From NCBI GenBank assembly GCA_015066785.1, contig SVNT01000003.1, forward strand, positions 62,001 to 126,000: 64,000 bases of DNA, in the 5' to 3' direction. The DNA is from Ruminococcus sp. GTDB taxonomy: Bacteria; Bacillota; Clostridia; Oscillospirales; Ruminococcaceae. Shown in pieces: positions 46,305 through 55,179 of the stretch. The position numbers and the translations under genes are program-made. The notes beneath the pieces were generated by a model. It was not told the origin of the DNA. It made no database searches and worked only from the letters and a program-made list of their open reading frames with translations. Each line of letters opens with the position of its first letter. Position 1 is the first letter of the stretch.

Positions 46305-48789
46305 AGTCTATGATATAGAGCGGAACATCATCGCTGCCGATTTTTACCGAATACTGCGTCGTTGTCTGTGCCATATCGTCACGGAGAAAGATTTTGTCAA
46401 TGTGGATTTTCACAATATCTCCGTTGCCGCTGACATCGTAAGCCTCCAGAACATAGGAGTTGGGGTTGTTTGTCTTTCGCAGAAGTCGTGTCGCATTGTA
46501 GACTGTATCTCCCGTTGTGACAACCGACGGCTTTCCGTTTGAAAGCTCTGTGGTGAGGAGTTCAAACGCCTTGTCACCATTTGCTCCGAATGAATAGATT
46601 TCTCCGTTTTCGGACTGATGGCGTGCATCGTAATACATAAGCATTTCGATTATCGGCTTATCGTACGATGAGAGCGACTGTGCGTCTATTGCAGCTATTT
46701 CGTAGTATCTGAACTGCGAAATTTTCTGGAACGTGATTGCCTGAATAAACTCCGTAAACCCGTCACGCTCGAATTCCTTGCCTGTATATTCGGCGGTTTC
46801 GATTGTCCACTTGTTCGAGGTTACAAAATCACGGGTGTCCGCAGTGTAGAGGAGCGTGTCGTCACGGATTTTCGTGAAGCTCCACTTGTTTTCGAGGTTG
46901 CGGTAGTTTTCATACTGCTTTACGCAGTCGAGTTTCAGGTCGACGAGGTTCTGTCTTGTGTCGGTGAAGAATTCATGCTCCGTAATATCGTAGCCATTCA
47001 CCTTGCCACTGTCGGAGGTGTAACCTTCCGCAGTAAAGGGGAGCGTTCCCGAGTAGTACAGCTTGTTCACCTGCGCCGAGCCTATCGGTGAGCCGTAAAG
47101 GTTGCTTGTTGTCGGAATATTGAAGTCGATACAGTCTTCCTTGTGCTCATATCCCGTATCGGCAAGTACATACATTCCCGAACCGTCGTCGTCGAGTGCG
47201 GAAATTCTGCTCTCGGTAATAAGCGTGTTGATTTTTTCGTAGATTATGTCAAGCCCCTCTGCGTTTGATGCCGCAAAGTACATACCGTTTGTTTTCTCTG
47301 CGATTTCAACGAGGTATGTGGGAGTTATCTGCTTTCCGAGACCGATTGTGAAAACCGTGATGTTGTTCTCAAGGCAGTTTTCAATCGCAAGTACTTCGGA
47401 GCGTGTTCCGGGATTTGTGGACATTCCGTCGGTTATAAGGATTATATAGTTTCTGTTGAGCGGATTGTCGTCGAATTCTTCGGTAGCCTTGTTGAGCGAG
47501 CCACCGATTTCTGTTCCGTTGAAGTTTTCCGTTGTTGTTTCGATTGTTTCAATTGCGTTCTTCACACGCTCTTCACGGTCGGTAACAGGGCTTAAAAGCG
47601 TGTAGTTGAGTGTGAATTTCGCCGCCCCGAAGTTTACCCCTCCGCCAAGCTCGTCGATTATGTTGTTGACGAGGTCTATACGCTTGAAGTCAACGTCGTT
47701 TTCTTCCGAGCCGTCGCACATTTCAGCGGGGTACATCGAGCCCGAGTTGTCTATAAGGAAGAATACATTTACAATGTGGTCTTCGCCGATGAGCGACTTG
47801 TCACCGAGGAAGTATATTCCGTCTTTCTTTACATTTACGCTTGCGGTTGTTCCGCTGATTTCAGCACCGTCGACTTCTTCGTATTCGTCACTTCCGAAGT
47901 CCATTCTGTATATTGCAATGTTTTCCGTGCTGACATTCTTTATGCCCGAGAATGTGAGAGTAAACTCTCTTGCATCCGCAGAGTTGTATATTTCGTACGG
48001 CGTGCTGACAACCCCGGGATAATTTGCCATATTGCTCTTATAGGGCGAAATCTGTATGTCGTGGATTTTTGCCACACCGCTTATGTGGAAATTCGTATGG
48101 CAGTCTATGTTGTCGTAGCTGTAATCAAGCTCGAAAACACGCTCTTTATCACGGGTACCGTCGCTGTTTGCGTTGTTCGGGTCAAGACCCGTTGCAACTT
48201 CAAGACCGTCATAAATTCCGTCGCCGTCGGTGTCTTTCTTCGTCGGGTCGGAGCATCTGGTCGAAAGTTCATATGCGTCGGAAAGTCCGTCGCTGTCGGT
48301 ATCGGCAAGGTTGAGCGAAAGTCCGTTTGCTGTCTTGTCACTTTCCGATACGGTTGTGTCGAAATTCCCCGTGAGAGAAAGCGACGAGGGGAGAGTTACG
48401 AGCTTTTCGGAAGTTTCCTTGATAAAAACTCCGTTTATGTATTTGGTGTACGCAAAAATTGCCGCATAAATAACAAGTACGACGCCAAAGAATCCGCAGA
48501 TTTTTTTGATAATCTCCTTTTTTTCTTCGGGGGATTTATAATGCTTGCTCTTATGCTGTGCGTATGTCATTTCGGGGACATATACGGGCTCTTCCTTCTT
48601 CTGATATGCCGAGTCTATTTTCAGCGGCGGAAGGTCGTCGAGTGCCTTTTTTCTTTCTTCTACGGTCATTTTGCTGATTGCACTGCCCGATGTGTCCATC
48701 TTCTTTTTGGCTTTTGAAAGGTCAAGCTCATCCATCTCTCTCTGCGCGGGAGGGGATGGTGCATGTATGTCGTCTATATTGTAATCCAT
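46303..48789 (-). CDS. Membrane-anchored von Willebrand A protein with thrombospondin type 3-like repeats
   Basis: An 828-residue protein. A charged cytoplasmic N-terminus (1-95) is followed by one transmembrane helix at about 97-116. Outside, DTDSDGLSDAYEL, KKDTDGDGIYDGLE and similar Asp-rich calcium-type repeats (about 150-210) come before a vWA domain at about 340-530. The MIDAS metal site is complete: DNSGS near 347, GTEIGG and ITDG. The rest, some 300 residues, is unclassified. It probably binds a protein or surface ligand in a metal-dependent way. AGGAG precedes the ATG. A link to the kinase/FHA system at the left edge is conceivable but unproven. Confidence 0.85.
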   Translation of the reverse strand: MDYNIDDIHAPSPPAQREMDELDLSKAKKKMDTSGSAISKMTVEERKKALDDLPPLKIDSAYQKKEEPVYVPEMTYAQHKSKHYKSPEEKKEIIKKICGFFGVVLVIYAAIFAYTKYINGVFIKETSEKLVTLPSSLSLTGNFDTTVSESDKTANGLSLNLADTDSDGLSDAYELSTRCSDPTKKDTDGDGIYDGLEVATGLDPNNANSDGTRDKERVFELDYSYDNIDCHTNFHISGVAKIHDIQISPYKSNMANYPGVVSTPYEIYNSADAREFTLTFSGIKNVSTENIAIYRMDFGSDEYEEVDGAEISGTTASVNVKKDGIYFLGDKSLIGEDHIVNVFFLIDNSGSMYPAEMCDGSEENDVDFKRIDLVNNIIDELGGGVNFGAAKFTLNYTLLSPVTDREERVKNAIETIETTTENFNGTEIGGSLNKATEEFDDNPLNRNYIILITDGMSTNPGTRSEVLAIENCLENNITVFTIGLGKQITPTYLVEIAEKTNGMYFAASNAEGLDIIYEKINTLITESRISALDDDGSGMYVLADTGYEHKEDCIDFNIPTTSNLYGSPIGSAQVNKLYYSGTLPFTAEGYTSDSGKVNGYDITEHEFFTDTRQNLVDLKLDCVKQYENYRNLENKWSFTKIRDDTLLYTADTRDFVTSNKWTIETAEYTGKEFERDGFTEFIQAITFQKISQFRYYEIAAIDAQSLSSYDKPIIEMLMYYDARHQSENGEIYSFGANGDKAFELLTTELSNGKPSVVTTGDTVYNATRLLRKTNNPNSYVLEAYDVSGNGDIVKIHIDKIFLRDDMAQTTTQYSVKIGSDDVPLYIID

Positions 48790-48810
48790 CTTGCAACTCC
48801 TGTTGAATAT

Positions 48811-49317
48811 TTATTTTGTGCGTTCATACCAGAGAATTACGGGGGCGAGGTTTTCCTCCGCAACGATATTTCCGCCGTTTTTGTACATTTCAAGTGTCAT
48901 TGCCTCATCGTCGGTAAGCTCGCCCTTCTTTTCGAGGGTCTGCATCATATTCTTCATTCCCGACATCATGAATTTGTAAATACCACGGAGCTTTTCCTGC
49001 TCAAATCCTCCTGGAAGATAAAAAATATCCCCGTGTGCAATGCGGTATTTCTTTTCAAGGTCATTGAGCTGTTTGTTGTTTGTGTCGGCACACATTCCGA
49101 CAGCACACAGCCCACGCACATTGTAGCGCTTGTGAGCCTTGTCGTAGCCCGAGGCATTACCCGCCATAAGCCATCCGAAAAAGATTATTTCCGAATTTGC
49201 TTTCAGCTTCGATTTTGCTTCCTTCAGCGAATACACGGGGAGGTTTATCTTCTTGCCGAGAAGTTCGGCGTATTGCTTTGAATGTCCCGTGTGAGATTGA
49301 TAAACGATAGCGTCCAT
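48811..49317 (-). CDS. Flavodoxin-like protein
   Basis: A 168-residue protein with an N-terminal phosphate-binding loop YQSHTGHSKQYAELLG, typical of FMN-binding flavodoxins, then IIFFGWLMAG as a strand-loop element. The C-terminal third is helical with several Met and Lys residues (MMSGMKNMM). It may be an electron carrier or a flavodoxin-like regulator. GGAGGT precedes the ATG. The vWA gene starts 21 bases downstream. Confidence 0.8.
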   Translation of the reverse strand: MDAIVYQSHTGHSKQYAELLGKKINLPVYSLKEAKSKLKANSEIIFFGWLMAGNASGYDKAHKRYNVRGLCAVGMCADTNNKQLNDLEKKYRIAHGDIFYLPGGFEQEKLRGIYKFMMSGMKNMMQTLEKKGELTDDEAMTLEMYKNGGNIVAEENLAPVILWYERTK

Positions 49318-49404
49318 TGTTTACCTCCGAAAATGTCTTATTTTTTATTATAACATATCGATGTGATTTTTACAATAGAATTCCCCGAAAGTTACACCGT
49401 GAAT

Positions 49405-49441
49405 AAAAAATCCTCCCTGCAATCAAGCAGCAGGGAAGATT
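49405..49441 (-). terminator. Terminator after the deaminase gene
   Basis: On the minus strand TCCCTGC and GCAGGGA form the stem, followed by GGATTTTTTATT. Confidence 0.8.
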
Positions 49442-49451
49442 ATTTCGTATT

Positions 49452-49847
49452 TTACTTAATCCACCACTCAGGCGTGATTTCTCCGAGCTTTACTGTGCGG
49501 TTGGTGGAATAATCAAGCATTATTTCTATGTCGTGATATTTTCCCGCCATAAGCTGTACCATAAGCTCACGGCAAGCGCCGCAGGGCGCACCGTTTGAGC
49601 CGTCAGGCAGAATGCACAGCACCTTGTCAATTTCATATTCGCCGTTGGTAATCATATTGAAAATTGCGTTTCTTTCTGCGCAGATGCCAAGTGTCGAGCA
49701 GGTGTCGATGCAGACCCCTGTATATATTTTTCCCGATTTTGAGCAGACTGCGGCGGCGACCTCTCCGCAGGTTACATATTCGGAAATTCTGCGTTCGTTT
49801 AATACAGCTTTTGTCGCATTGTACATATCAGTCCATATTTTTTCCAT
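49452..49847 (-). CDS. cdd: Cytidine deaminase family protein
   Basis: A 131-residue zinc deaminase. The catalytic signature is CAERNAI (Cys and Glu) with PCGACRELM supplying the other zinc cysteines. Cytidine/deoxycytidine deamination in pyrimidine salvage is the likely role. Some relatives act on blasticidin-type substrates, which cannot be excluded. The ATG at 49847 is preferred because GGAGGA is 7 bases before it but only 2 before the ATG at 49853. Confidence 0.85.
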   Translation of the reverse strand: MEKIWTDMYNATKAVLNERRISEYVTCGEVAAAVCSKSGKIYTGVCIDTCSTLGICAERNAIFNMITNGEYEIDKVLCILPDGSNGAPCGACRELMVQLMAGKYHDIEIMLDYSTNRTVKLGEITPEWWIK

Positions 49848-49870
49848 AATCATTTCCTCCGTCTTTTGAT

Positions 49871-50659
49871 TTACCCGAAAACAATACGCTCGGCAACTGC
49901 AAAAATTTCACGGAGCGTATACGAGGGCAGGAGATACAACGGTGTTTTCGCCGCCACCGAGTATCTTTCGGCACCGAAGTCACTTGCTATAAGCTCCGTG
50001 CGGTACTGATGAAATCCGTCGGTGACTATTGCCACTCTCGGCTCAAGATTTGCGGCGTCAAGAAATTTGAGCGAGAAGTCTATGTTTTCATAAGTATTTG
50101 TGGATTTGTTTTCCGTTATTATCAGCGTTTCGGGAACTCCCATTTCGACAAGCTCACGCCTGATACATTCCGCCTCGGAAATATCCTCGTCATTGCCCTG
50201 ACCGCCCGATGCGATAATCGTTACCGTCGGGTGCTTTGTGTGATATTCATACGCCGCCTCTATTCTTCGTCTTAACATAAGGCTCGGATTTTCGCCGTTT
50301 ACCTTGCAGCCGAGGACGATAACGGCATTCTCCGTTCCGTCTGCCTTGTCACACAAGGGGGAGAGTATTATGTTCGTGAAGATATACGCCGCAAATATCA
50401 CTCCCACCGAAAAAACTACCGCAACCGCCATAACGAAAATCCGTGTGAGCTTTCTGCCGAGCAAAAATTTCACAGCAGAGAACAACTGCCGTGAAAACAG
50501 TATGCACAGAATAAGTACCGTGAATATTATCGTCCCGAGAACTGTGCCCGTGTGGACTATTCCGTATATCATCGGCGGCAGGAAGAACATAAGTCCTGCC
50601 ACAGAAAATGCAAAAAGGCATACTTTTAAAAATATGCCTTTTGTTATTCTTTTACCCAT
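49871..50659 (-). CDS. DUF218 (YdcF/SanA-like) membrane protein
   Basis: A 262-residue protein with three hydrophobic segments in the first 105 residues and a DUF218 domain after that: AVIVLGCKVNGENPS, IIASGGQGNDEDISEAE, ENKSTNTYENIDFS and VTDGFHQYRTELIA. Relatives are linked to envelope integrity, but the activity is not established. The ATG at 50659 is chosen because AAGGA lies 9 bases upstream. The TSCPD gene ends 7 bases downstream of this start, so the two overlap slightly and are co-transcribed. Confidence 0.88.
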   Translation of the reverse strand: MGKRITKGIFLKVCLFAFSVAGLMFFLPPMIYGIVHTGTVLGTIIFTVLILCILFSRQLFSAVKFLLGRKLTRIFVMAVAVVFSVGVIFAAYIFTNIILSPLCDKADGTENAVIVLGCKVNGENPSLMLRRRIEAAYEYHTKHPTVTIIASGGQGNDEDISEAECIRRELVEMGVPETLIITENKSTNTYENIDFSLKFLDAANLEPRVAIVTDGFHQYRTELIASDFGAERYSVAAKTPLYLLPSYTLREIFAVAERIVFG

Positions 50660-50903
50660 TGTAGTTTTCCTTGAGAGCCTGCGCAAGCTGTGCGGGGCAT
50701 GAGCTTGCCTTTGAGCCGCATCTTATTCCTTCGAGGCGGTTGATTACATCCTCAACCTTCATCCCTCTTACGAGAGCGGCAACGCCCTGTCCGTTTCCGT
50801 GACAGCCGCCGAGAATTCTGAAATCCTTTACAATTCCGTCTTCAACATCGATTTCCATTTTTCTTGCACATACGCCCTTGGGCATATAGTTTATTGTAGT
50901 CAT
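50652..50903 (-). CDS. TSCPD domain protein
   Basis: An 83-residue protein of the small TSCPD family seen in Clostridia (TIGR03905 type), recognised by the N-terminal YMPKGVCARKMEI, GGCHGNGQGV and the C-terminal GIRCGSKASSCPAQLAQA. The three conserved Cys-containing motifs suggest metal or redox chemistry, but the function is unknown. CGGAGG precedes the ATG. It lies 22 bases after malic enzyme on the same strand. Confidence 0.85.
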   Translation of the reverse strand: MTTINYMPKGVCARKMEIDVEDGIVKDFRILGGCHGNGQGVAALVRGMKVEDVINRLEGIRCGSKASSCPAQLAQALKENYNG

Positions 50904-50925
50904 AAAAAACCTCCGTAAATTGATT

Positions 50926-52098
50926 TTAAATTCTTGCTACCCCTGATTTTCTTGCCGCCTCAGCAACAGCCTCTGCAACAGCTATGGGAATAGCTCTGTC
51001 AAACGAGTCGGGGAGAATGTTGTCGGGTGCGAGCTTGTCCTCAGGCACTGTACCTGCGATAGCGTAAGCCGCCGCAAGCTTCATCTCCTCGTTGATGTCG
51101 GATGCCCTTACAGCAAGCGCTCCCTTGAAAATTCCCGGGAAAGCAACCACATTGTTAATCTGGTTCGGGAAGTCACTTCTGCCCGTTCCTACGATGAACG
51201 CCCCTGCGGCAAGTGCCTTGTCGGGCATAATTTCGGGAGTGGGGTTTGCCATTGCGAAGATAATCGGCTTTTCAGCCATTGATTTTATCATTTCATCGGT
51301 AACGAGATTCGGCTTTGAAACCCCGATGAATGCGTCTGCGCCCTTCATTGCGTCGGCAAGCGTACCTCTGATATGATTTTTGTTTGTGAGTTTTGCGATT
51401 TCGTAGTGTGATGGATTGGAAAATTCATCTCCGTCGCAGATTATTCCCGCAAGGTCTACCATAATAATATTACCGATTCCGAGCGAAATAAACTGCTTTG
51501 CGATTGCAATTCCCGCAGCGCCTGCACCATTGATTACAAGAGTCATTTCCGAAATTTTCTTTCCTGCGACCTTAGCGGCGTTCATCATAGCCGCCGATGC
51601 TACAATTGCAGTGCCGTGCTGGTCATCGTGGAATACGGGAATATCAAGTTTTTCCTTCAGTTTCTTTTCGATTTCAAAACAGCGTGGTGCTGAAATATCC
51701 TCGAGATTTATTCCGCCGAAGCTGTATGCTATCATTTCTATTGTGTGTACGATTTCGTCAACATCTTTCGAATTCACGCAGATGGGGAATGCGTCAACAT
51801 CGGCAAATTCCTTGAAAAGAGCGCATTTTCCCTCCATTACGGGCATAGCCGCACGTGGACCTATATCTCCGAGTCCGAGAACAGCCGTACCGTCTGTTAT
51901 TACAGCAACAAGGTTTGCACGGCGTGTAAGGTCGAATGAGAGGTCGGGGTTGTCTTTTATTTCGAGACAAGGCTGTGCAACCCCCGGAGTGTAGGCGTGG
52001 GAGAGTGAATCCCTGTCGTTTATGGGAGTTCTTGAGATAATCTCAATCTTTCCCTTCCACTCATAGTGCTTGTTCAAAGCGGACTGCATAATATCCAT
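50926..52098 (-). CDS. NAD(P)-dependent malic enzyme
   Basis: Oxidatively decarboxylates malate to pyruvate. The short bacterial form (390 residues) has an N-terminal YTPGVAQPCLEI, VITDGTAVLGLGDIG, the metal-binding FHDDQHGTAIV, and the nucleotide motif INGAGAAGIAIA. No phosphotransacetylase domain is fused. GGAGG lies 8 bases before the ATG. It gives a source of pyruvate and reduced cofactor in central metabolism. Confidence 0.95.
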   Translation of the reverse strand: MDIMQSALNKHYEWKGKIEIISRTPINDRDSLSHAYTPGVAQPCLEIKDNPDLSFDLTRRANLVAVITDGTAVLGLGDIGPRAAMPVMEGKCALFKEFADVDAFPICVNSKDVDEIVHTIEMIAYSFGGINLEDISAPRCFEIEKKLKEKLDIPVFHDDQHGTAIVASAAMMNAAKVAGKKISEMTLVINGAGAAGIAIAKQFISLGIGNIIMVDLAGIICDGDEFSNPSHYEIAKLTNKNHIRGTLADAMKGADAFIGVSKPNLVTDEMIKSMAEKPIIFAMANPTPEIMPDKALAAGAFIVGTGRSDFPNQINNVVAFPGIFKGALAVRASDINEEMKLAAAYAIAGTVPEDKLAPDNILPDSFDRAIPIAVAEAVAEAARKSGVARI

Positions 52099-52132
52099 TT
52101 GGGTATCCTCCGATAAATTGTTGTCAATTAAA

Positions 52133-52161
52133 ATAATATAACTTTAAAGATGTATTGTCAA
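52133..52161 (-). promoter_or_regulatory. Promoter of the malic enzyme operon
   Basis: On the minus strand, perfect TTGACA (52156-52161), a 17-base spacer and TATTAT (52133-52138). Confidence 0.65.
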
Positions 52162-52169
52162 GTCGCAAA

Positions 52170-52212
52170 ATAAATAAGAAATACCGCAGAAATCAGCGTT
52201 CCTGCGGTATTA
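52170..52212 (-). terminator. Terminator after the PHP gene
   Basis: ATACCGCAG and CTGCGGTAT form a perfect 9-bp stem, with TTCTTATTTATTTT after it on the minus strand. Confidence 0.85.
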
Positions 52213-52214
52213 TT

Positions 52215-53048
52215 CTACTTTTTGTTCATCATCTTGAGTATGCGCTCGAGGTTTTTGTCGTCGGTTACTTCACTGCCGATATGGGTGGAGTGAGCGTTGT
52301 AAAGTCCGTGGAAATCCGAACCGCCCGTAACGATAAGGTCATATTTTTCGGCAATTTCAAGGATTTTCTTTCTCTGCTCCTCGTTTGCGGTATAGTGGTA
52401 AGCCTCAACGCCGTCGAGTTTTCCGTTTGCGGCAAGCTCTTCGAGAAGGTCGAAGCTGTCATAGTACGCAGGGTGAGCCATAACCGCAATTCCTCTTGAC
52501 GAGTGAATGAGGTCAAGCACGAAGTTTACATCGGGATATTCACGCTCAACAATGCAGCTGCCTGTTTTAAGGTTGAAAAGCTCGTTGTTGAGACGACCGT
52601 AGAAATGAGTTGAATAGCCATAGTCGATGAGTGCGTGCATGATATGCTGCTTGAAAATACTCTTGCTTCCTGTTGCGTATTTTGTAACGCTTTCTGTCGT
52701 TATGGGGTATTTCTTCATTACATTTTCGACCATTTCCTTTGCGCACACCTTGCGGATTTCGCAGCACTTCAGGCAAAGGCCTTCAAGTCTGTCGGGCTTC
52801 TGCGGTGCATAGCAGAGGATGTGGACTTTTCTGCCACGGGTTTTGTCCCAGGCTGAAAGCTCAACCCCGGGGATAATCTTTACGCCGTATCTTTCACCGA
52901 GCACAGGGGCACGGGAAAAGCTCGCCATTGTGTCGTGGTCTGTTATTGAAATACAGTCAATTCCTGTACGCTTTGCCTGTGAGATAATATCTTCTATTCC
53001 GAGAGAACCGTCGGAAAGTTTTGTGTGACAATGCAAATCTCCTGTCAT
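52215..53048 (-). CDS. PHP domain metal-dependent phosphoesterase
   Basis: A 277-residue PHP-family hydrolase. The metal-binding motifs are present: HCHTKLSDGS at the N-terminus, ITDHDTM, GVELSAWD, a His in VMAHPAYYD and GGSDFHG near the end. Relatives hydrolyse 3',5'-nucleotide bisphosphates or oligonucleotide ends. The ATG at 53048, giving MTGDLHCHT, is chosen because GGAGG lies just before it; the longer frame starts upstream of that site. Confidence 0.9.
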   Translation of the reverse strand: MTGDLHCHTKLSDGSLGIEDIISQAKRTGIDCISITDHDTMASFSRAPVLGERYGVKIIPGVELSAWDKTRGRKVHILCYAPQKPDRLEGLCLKCCEIRKVCAKEMVENVMKKYPITTESVTKYATGSKSIFKQHIMHALIDYGYSTHFYGRLNNELFNLKTGSCIVEREYPDVNFVLDLIHSSRGIAVMAHPAYYDSFDLLEELAANGKLDGVEAYHYTANEEQRKKILEIAEKYDLIVTGGSDFHGLYNAHSTHIGSEVTDDKNLERILKMMNKK

Positions 53049-53096
53049 GATGAAAAACCTCCTGCAAATACCGTGTATAGCATTTATAATATTTAC

Positions 53097-53125
53097 ATTA
53101 TACAACAAAATTGACAAAAAAGCAA
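53097..53125 (-). promoter_or_regulatory. Promoter for the PHP gene
   Basis: On the minus strand, TTGCTT (53120-53125), a 17-base spacer and TATAAT (53097-53102). Confidence 0.6.
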
Positions 53126-53179
53126 TAGTTTTTTAACTTTTTTTATCGAAAATTGCTGTCTTTTGCGGATGAAATTTCT

Positions 53180-54136
53180 TTATTTGCCGAAGAATTCCTT
53201 TAAAAACCATATATTTTCAGCCTCGAAACTTTTTCCGTCAAGATAGGAAAGACATCCGCTGTCTGTTGTGAAATCAAATGTCAGCTTGTATGCGTAGAGC
53301 GCCTGCGTTTTTACATTGTATTCACGGTTGACGCTGTTTATGCCGTATTTTCCGTCACCCAGAAGCGGTGCGCCCATATGCGCCATATGTGCCCTTATCT
53401 GATGCGTTCTGCCTGTAATGAGGTCTACCTTTACAAGCGTTAGCTTTCCCGATTTTTCGAGGGTTTCGTACTTCGTGACTATCGTTTTTGTGTCGGGAGA
53501 TTTCTTGTCATAGATATATACCTGCTTTTTGTTTTCGTCCTTGCGAAGATATGCCGTTGCCGTATCTTTTGCCTTCGGCGGAGGGTTTATGGTAATGCAG
53601 AGGTATTCTTTTTTTATCTCACGGTCTTTGATTTTCTGGTTCATTATCCGCAGGGATTCCGCATTTTTTGCCGCAACGACAATTCCGCCTGTATTTCGGT
53701 CAAGACGGTTGCAGAGCGACGGTGTAAAGGAGTTCTCCTTGTCGGGATTGTATTCTCCCTTGTCGTAAAGGTAGTGTTTGATACGGTTAATCAGCGTATC
53801 TACGGTGTTTTCGTCATCTTCGTGAACGACAATCCCACACTTTTTATCAATGAGAATGATGTTTTCGTCCTCATATAGTATGTCCAGTTTTGTCGGCACG
53901 CAGAGAAAATCCTTCTCGGATGGCTCGGTTGCGAAAAATTCATCGTTGATGTAGAGCTTCAGGCTGTCGCCCTCATGTATGCGTGTGGATATGTCGCATT
54001 TCTTATCGTTGAGCTTTATACGCTTTGTCCGTATGTATTTGTACATAAGACTCTGCGGAAGTTTCTTCACCGCCTTGGTAAGAAATTTATCGACACGCTG
54101 ACCGTCGTCGTTCTTGTTTATGATAAACTCTTTCAT
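53180..54136 (-). CDS. RluA-family pseudouridine synthase
   Basis: A 318-residue rRNA/tRNA pseudouridine synthase with an N-terminal S4 domain (DGQRVDKFLTK, about 10-80). The catalytic Asp is in CNRLDRNTGGIVVAAK; the family consensus HRLDRxTSG has Asn and Gly substitutions here. The motifs KEYLCI and GRTHQIRAHMAHMG follow. The target uridine cannot be told from sequence. AGAGGTG precedes the ATG. Confidence 0.93.
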   Translation of the reverse strand: MKEFIINKNDDGQRVDKFLTKAVKKLPQSLMYKYIRTKRIKLNDKKCDISTRIHEGDSLKLYINDEFFATEPSEKDFLCVPTKLDILYEDENIILIDKKCGIVVHEDDENTVDTLINRIKHYLYDKGEYNPDKENSFTPSLCNRLDRNTGGIVVAAKNAESLRIMNQKIKDREIKKEYLCITINPPPKAKDTATAYLRKDENKKQVYIYDKKSPDTKTIVTKYETLEKSGKLTLVKVDLITGRTHQIRAHMAHMGAPLLGDGKYGINSVNREYNVKTQALYAYKLTFDFTTDSGCLSYLDGKSFEAENIWFLKEFFGK

Positions 54137-54175
54137 AGAGCACCTCTTTAATCTGATTTGATTGCGGTATGGTTC

Positions 54176-54367
54176 GCCTCATTGATAAACGAAATATAAG
54201 CATTTGTAGCGTTACCGAGCGGATAAAGTAAATCTGTTTTATCCGTACGATACGTATGCCCGAGGCGACTCGCCTTATTGATAAGTGAAATACAAACATT
54301 TATAGCGTTACCGAGCGGATAAAGCAAATCTGTTTTATCCGTACGATACGCTTGCCCGAGGCGGCTC
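54176..54367. repeat. Two tandem copies of a 96-bp intergenic repeat
   Basis: Copy 1 is 54176-54271 and copy 2 is 54272-54367, about 90 percent alike, followed by GCCTTA, the start of a third. Each copy contains GATAAA...TTTTATC, able to form a hairpin, and ends in a palindrome AGGCGACTCGCCT or its near copy. They lie between rluA and radC. As 96 is a multiple of three, minus-strand frames run through them, but no ribosome binding site or family support exists. Confidence 0.85.
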
Positions 54368-54407
54368 GCCTTATATAATAATAACATATAATTCGTAAAA
54401 AATCATC

Positions 54408-54435
54408 TTTACATATAAAATTTATATGGTATAAT
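54408..54435 (+). promoter_or_regulatory. Promoter for radC-uvrB-uvrA
   Basis: TTTACA (54408-54413), a 16-base spacer and TATAAT (54430-54435), 40 bases before radC. No clear LexA box was seen next to it. Confidence 0.6.
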
Positions 54436-54474
54436 GAGAATATATGTTCTTTTTGCAGACGGGAGGGAGATTTT

Positions 54475-55161
54475 ATGGCGGAAAATATGCATTCGGGCCA
54501 CCGTGAAAGAATGCGGGAAAGATTTCTGAAAACAGGCTTTGACAACTTTGAGCCTCACGAAATTCTTGAGCTTATACTGTTTTATTCACAGCCCCGTGGA
54601 GATACTAATGAAATAGCACACCGACTTATCGACAAATTCGGGAGTGTCAGGGCGGTATTTGACGCCGACGAAAAAATGCTCGCCGATGTCAAGGGAATGG
54701 GACAGCAGAGTATTGCATTCTTCAAGCTGATATTACAGCTTGCAAAGGCGTACGACCTCTCCAACGGCGAATTTGAACAGCTTGACACTTCGCAGAAAGT
54801 CCGTGATTACTTTTTCAGCAGTTTCAAGGGTACTACCAAGGAACAGCTCCAGATGGTCTGCCTTGACGACGAACTTCGCATAATCGGAAGGCATATAGTT
54901 TCCGAAGGCGGACTTAGCGTTGTTCCGATAAACATTCGTAAGATGGTTGAGATATGCATCCGTGAGAACTGCGAAATGATACTGATAGCGCATAATCATC
55001 CCAACGGCGTGGCTATACCGTCAAACGAAGATGTTGTTGCTACCAAGAAGCTGAGGGAGTCTTTCGGCAATATCGGAATACGCCTTCTCGACCACGTCAT
55101 AGTTGATAAGGACAGGGCTTTTTCAATGTATGACGGCGGATATTTTTCGACTATAAGATAA
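54475..55161 (+). CDS. radC: RadC family JAMM protein
   Basis: A 228-residue RadC/MPN protein. It has an N-terminal helix-hairpin-helix region (LADVKGMGQQSIAFFKL) and a C-terminal JAMM motif as IAHNHPNGVAIPSNEDV. The biochemical role of RadC is unsettled despite its name. GGAGGGAG precedes the ATG. It is 18 bases before uvrB, which places it in a DNA repair operon. It is unrelated in context to the JAMM peptidase of the CBASS operon. Confidence 0.94.
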   Translation: MAENMHSGHRERMRERFLKTGFDNFEPHEILELILFYSQPRGDTNEIAHRLIDKFGSVRAVFDADEKMLADVKGMGQQSIAFFKLILQLAKAYDLSNGEFEQLDTSQKVRDYFFSSFKGTTKEQLQMVCLDDELRIIGRHIVSEGGLSVVPINIRKMVEICIRENCEMILIAHNHPNGVAIPSNEDVVATKKLRESFGNIGIRLLDHVIVDKDRAFSMYDGGYFSTIR

Positions 55162-55179
55162 ATCCCGAAAGGAATTATT

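Noticed and set aside
54087-54545. Minus-strand frames with repeated RTDKTDLLYPLGN peptides
   Set aside because: They arise from the 96-bp DNA repeats, whose length is a multiple of three, and lack a start signal.
54475-55161. radC as a second defence-linked JAMM gene
   Set aside because: It has the RadC helix-hairpin-helix part and is operonic with uvrB-uvrA, so it is ordinary.
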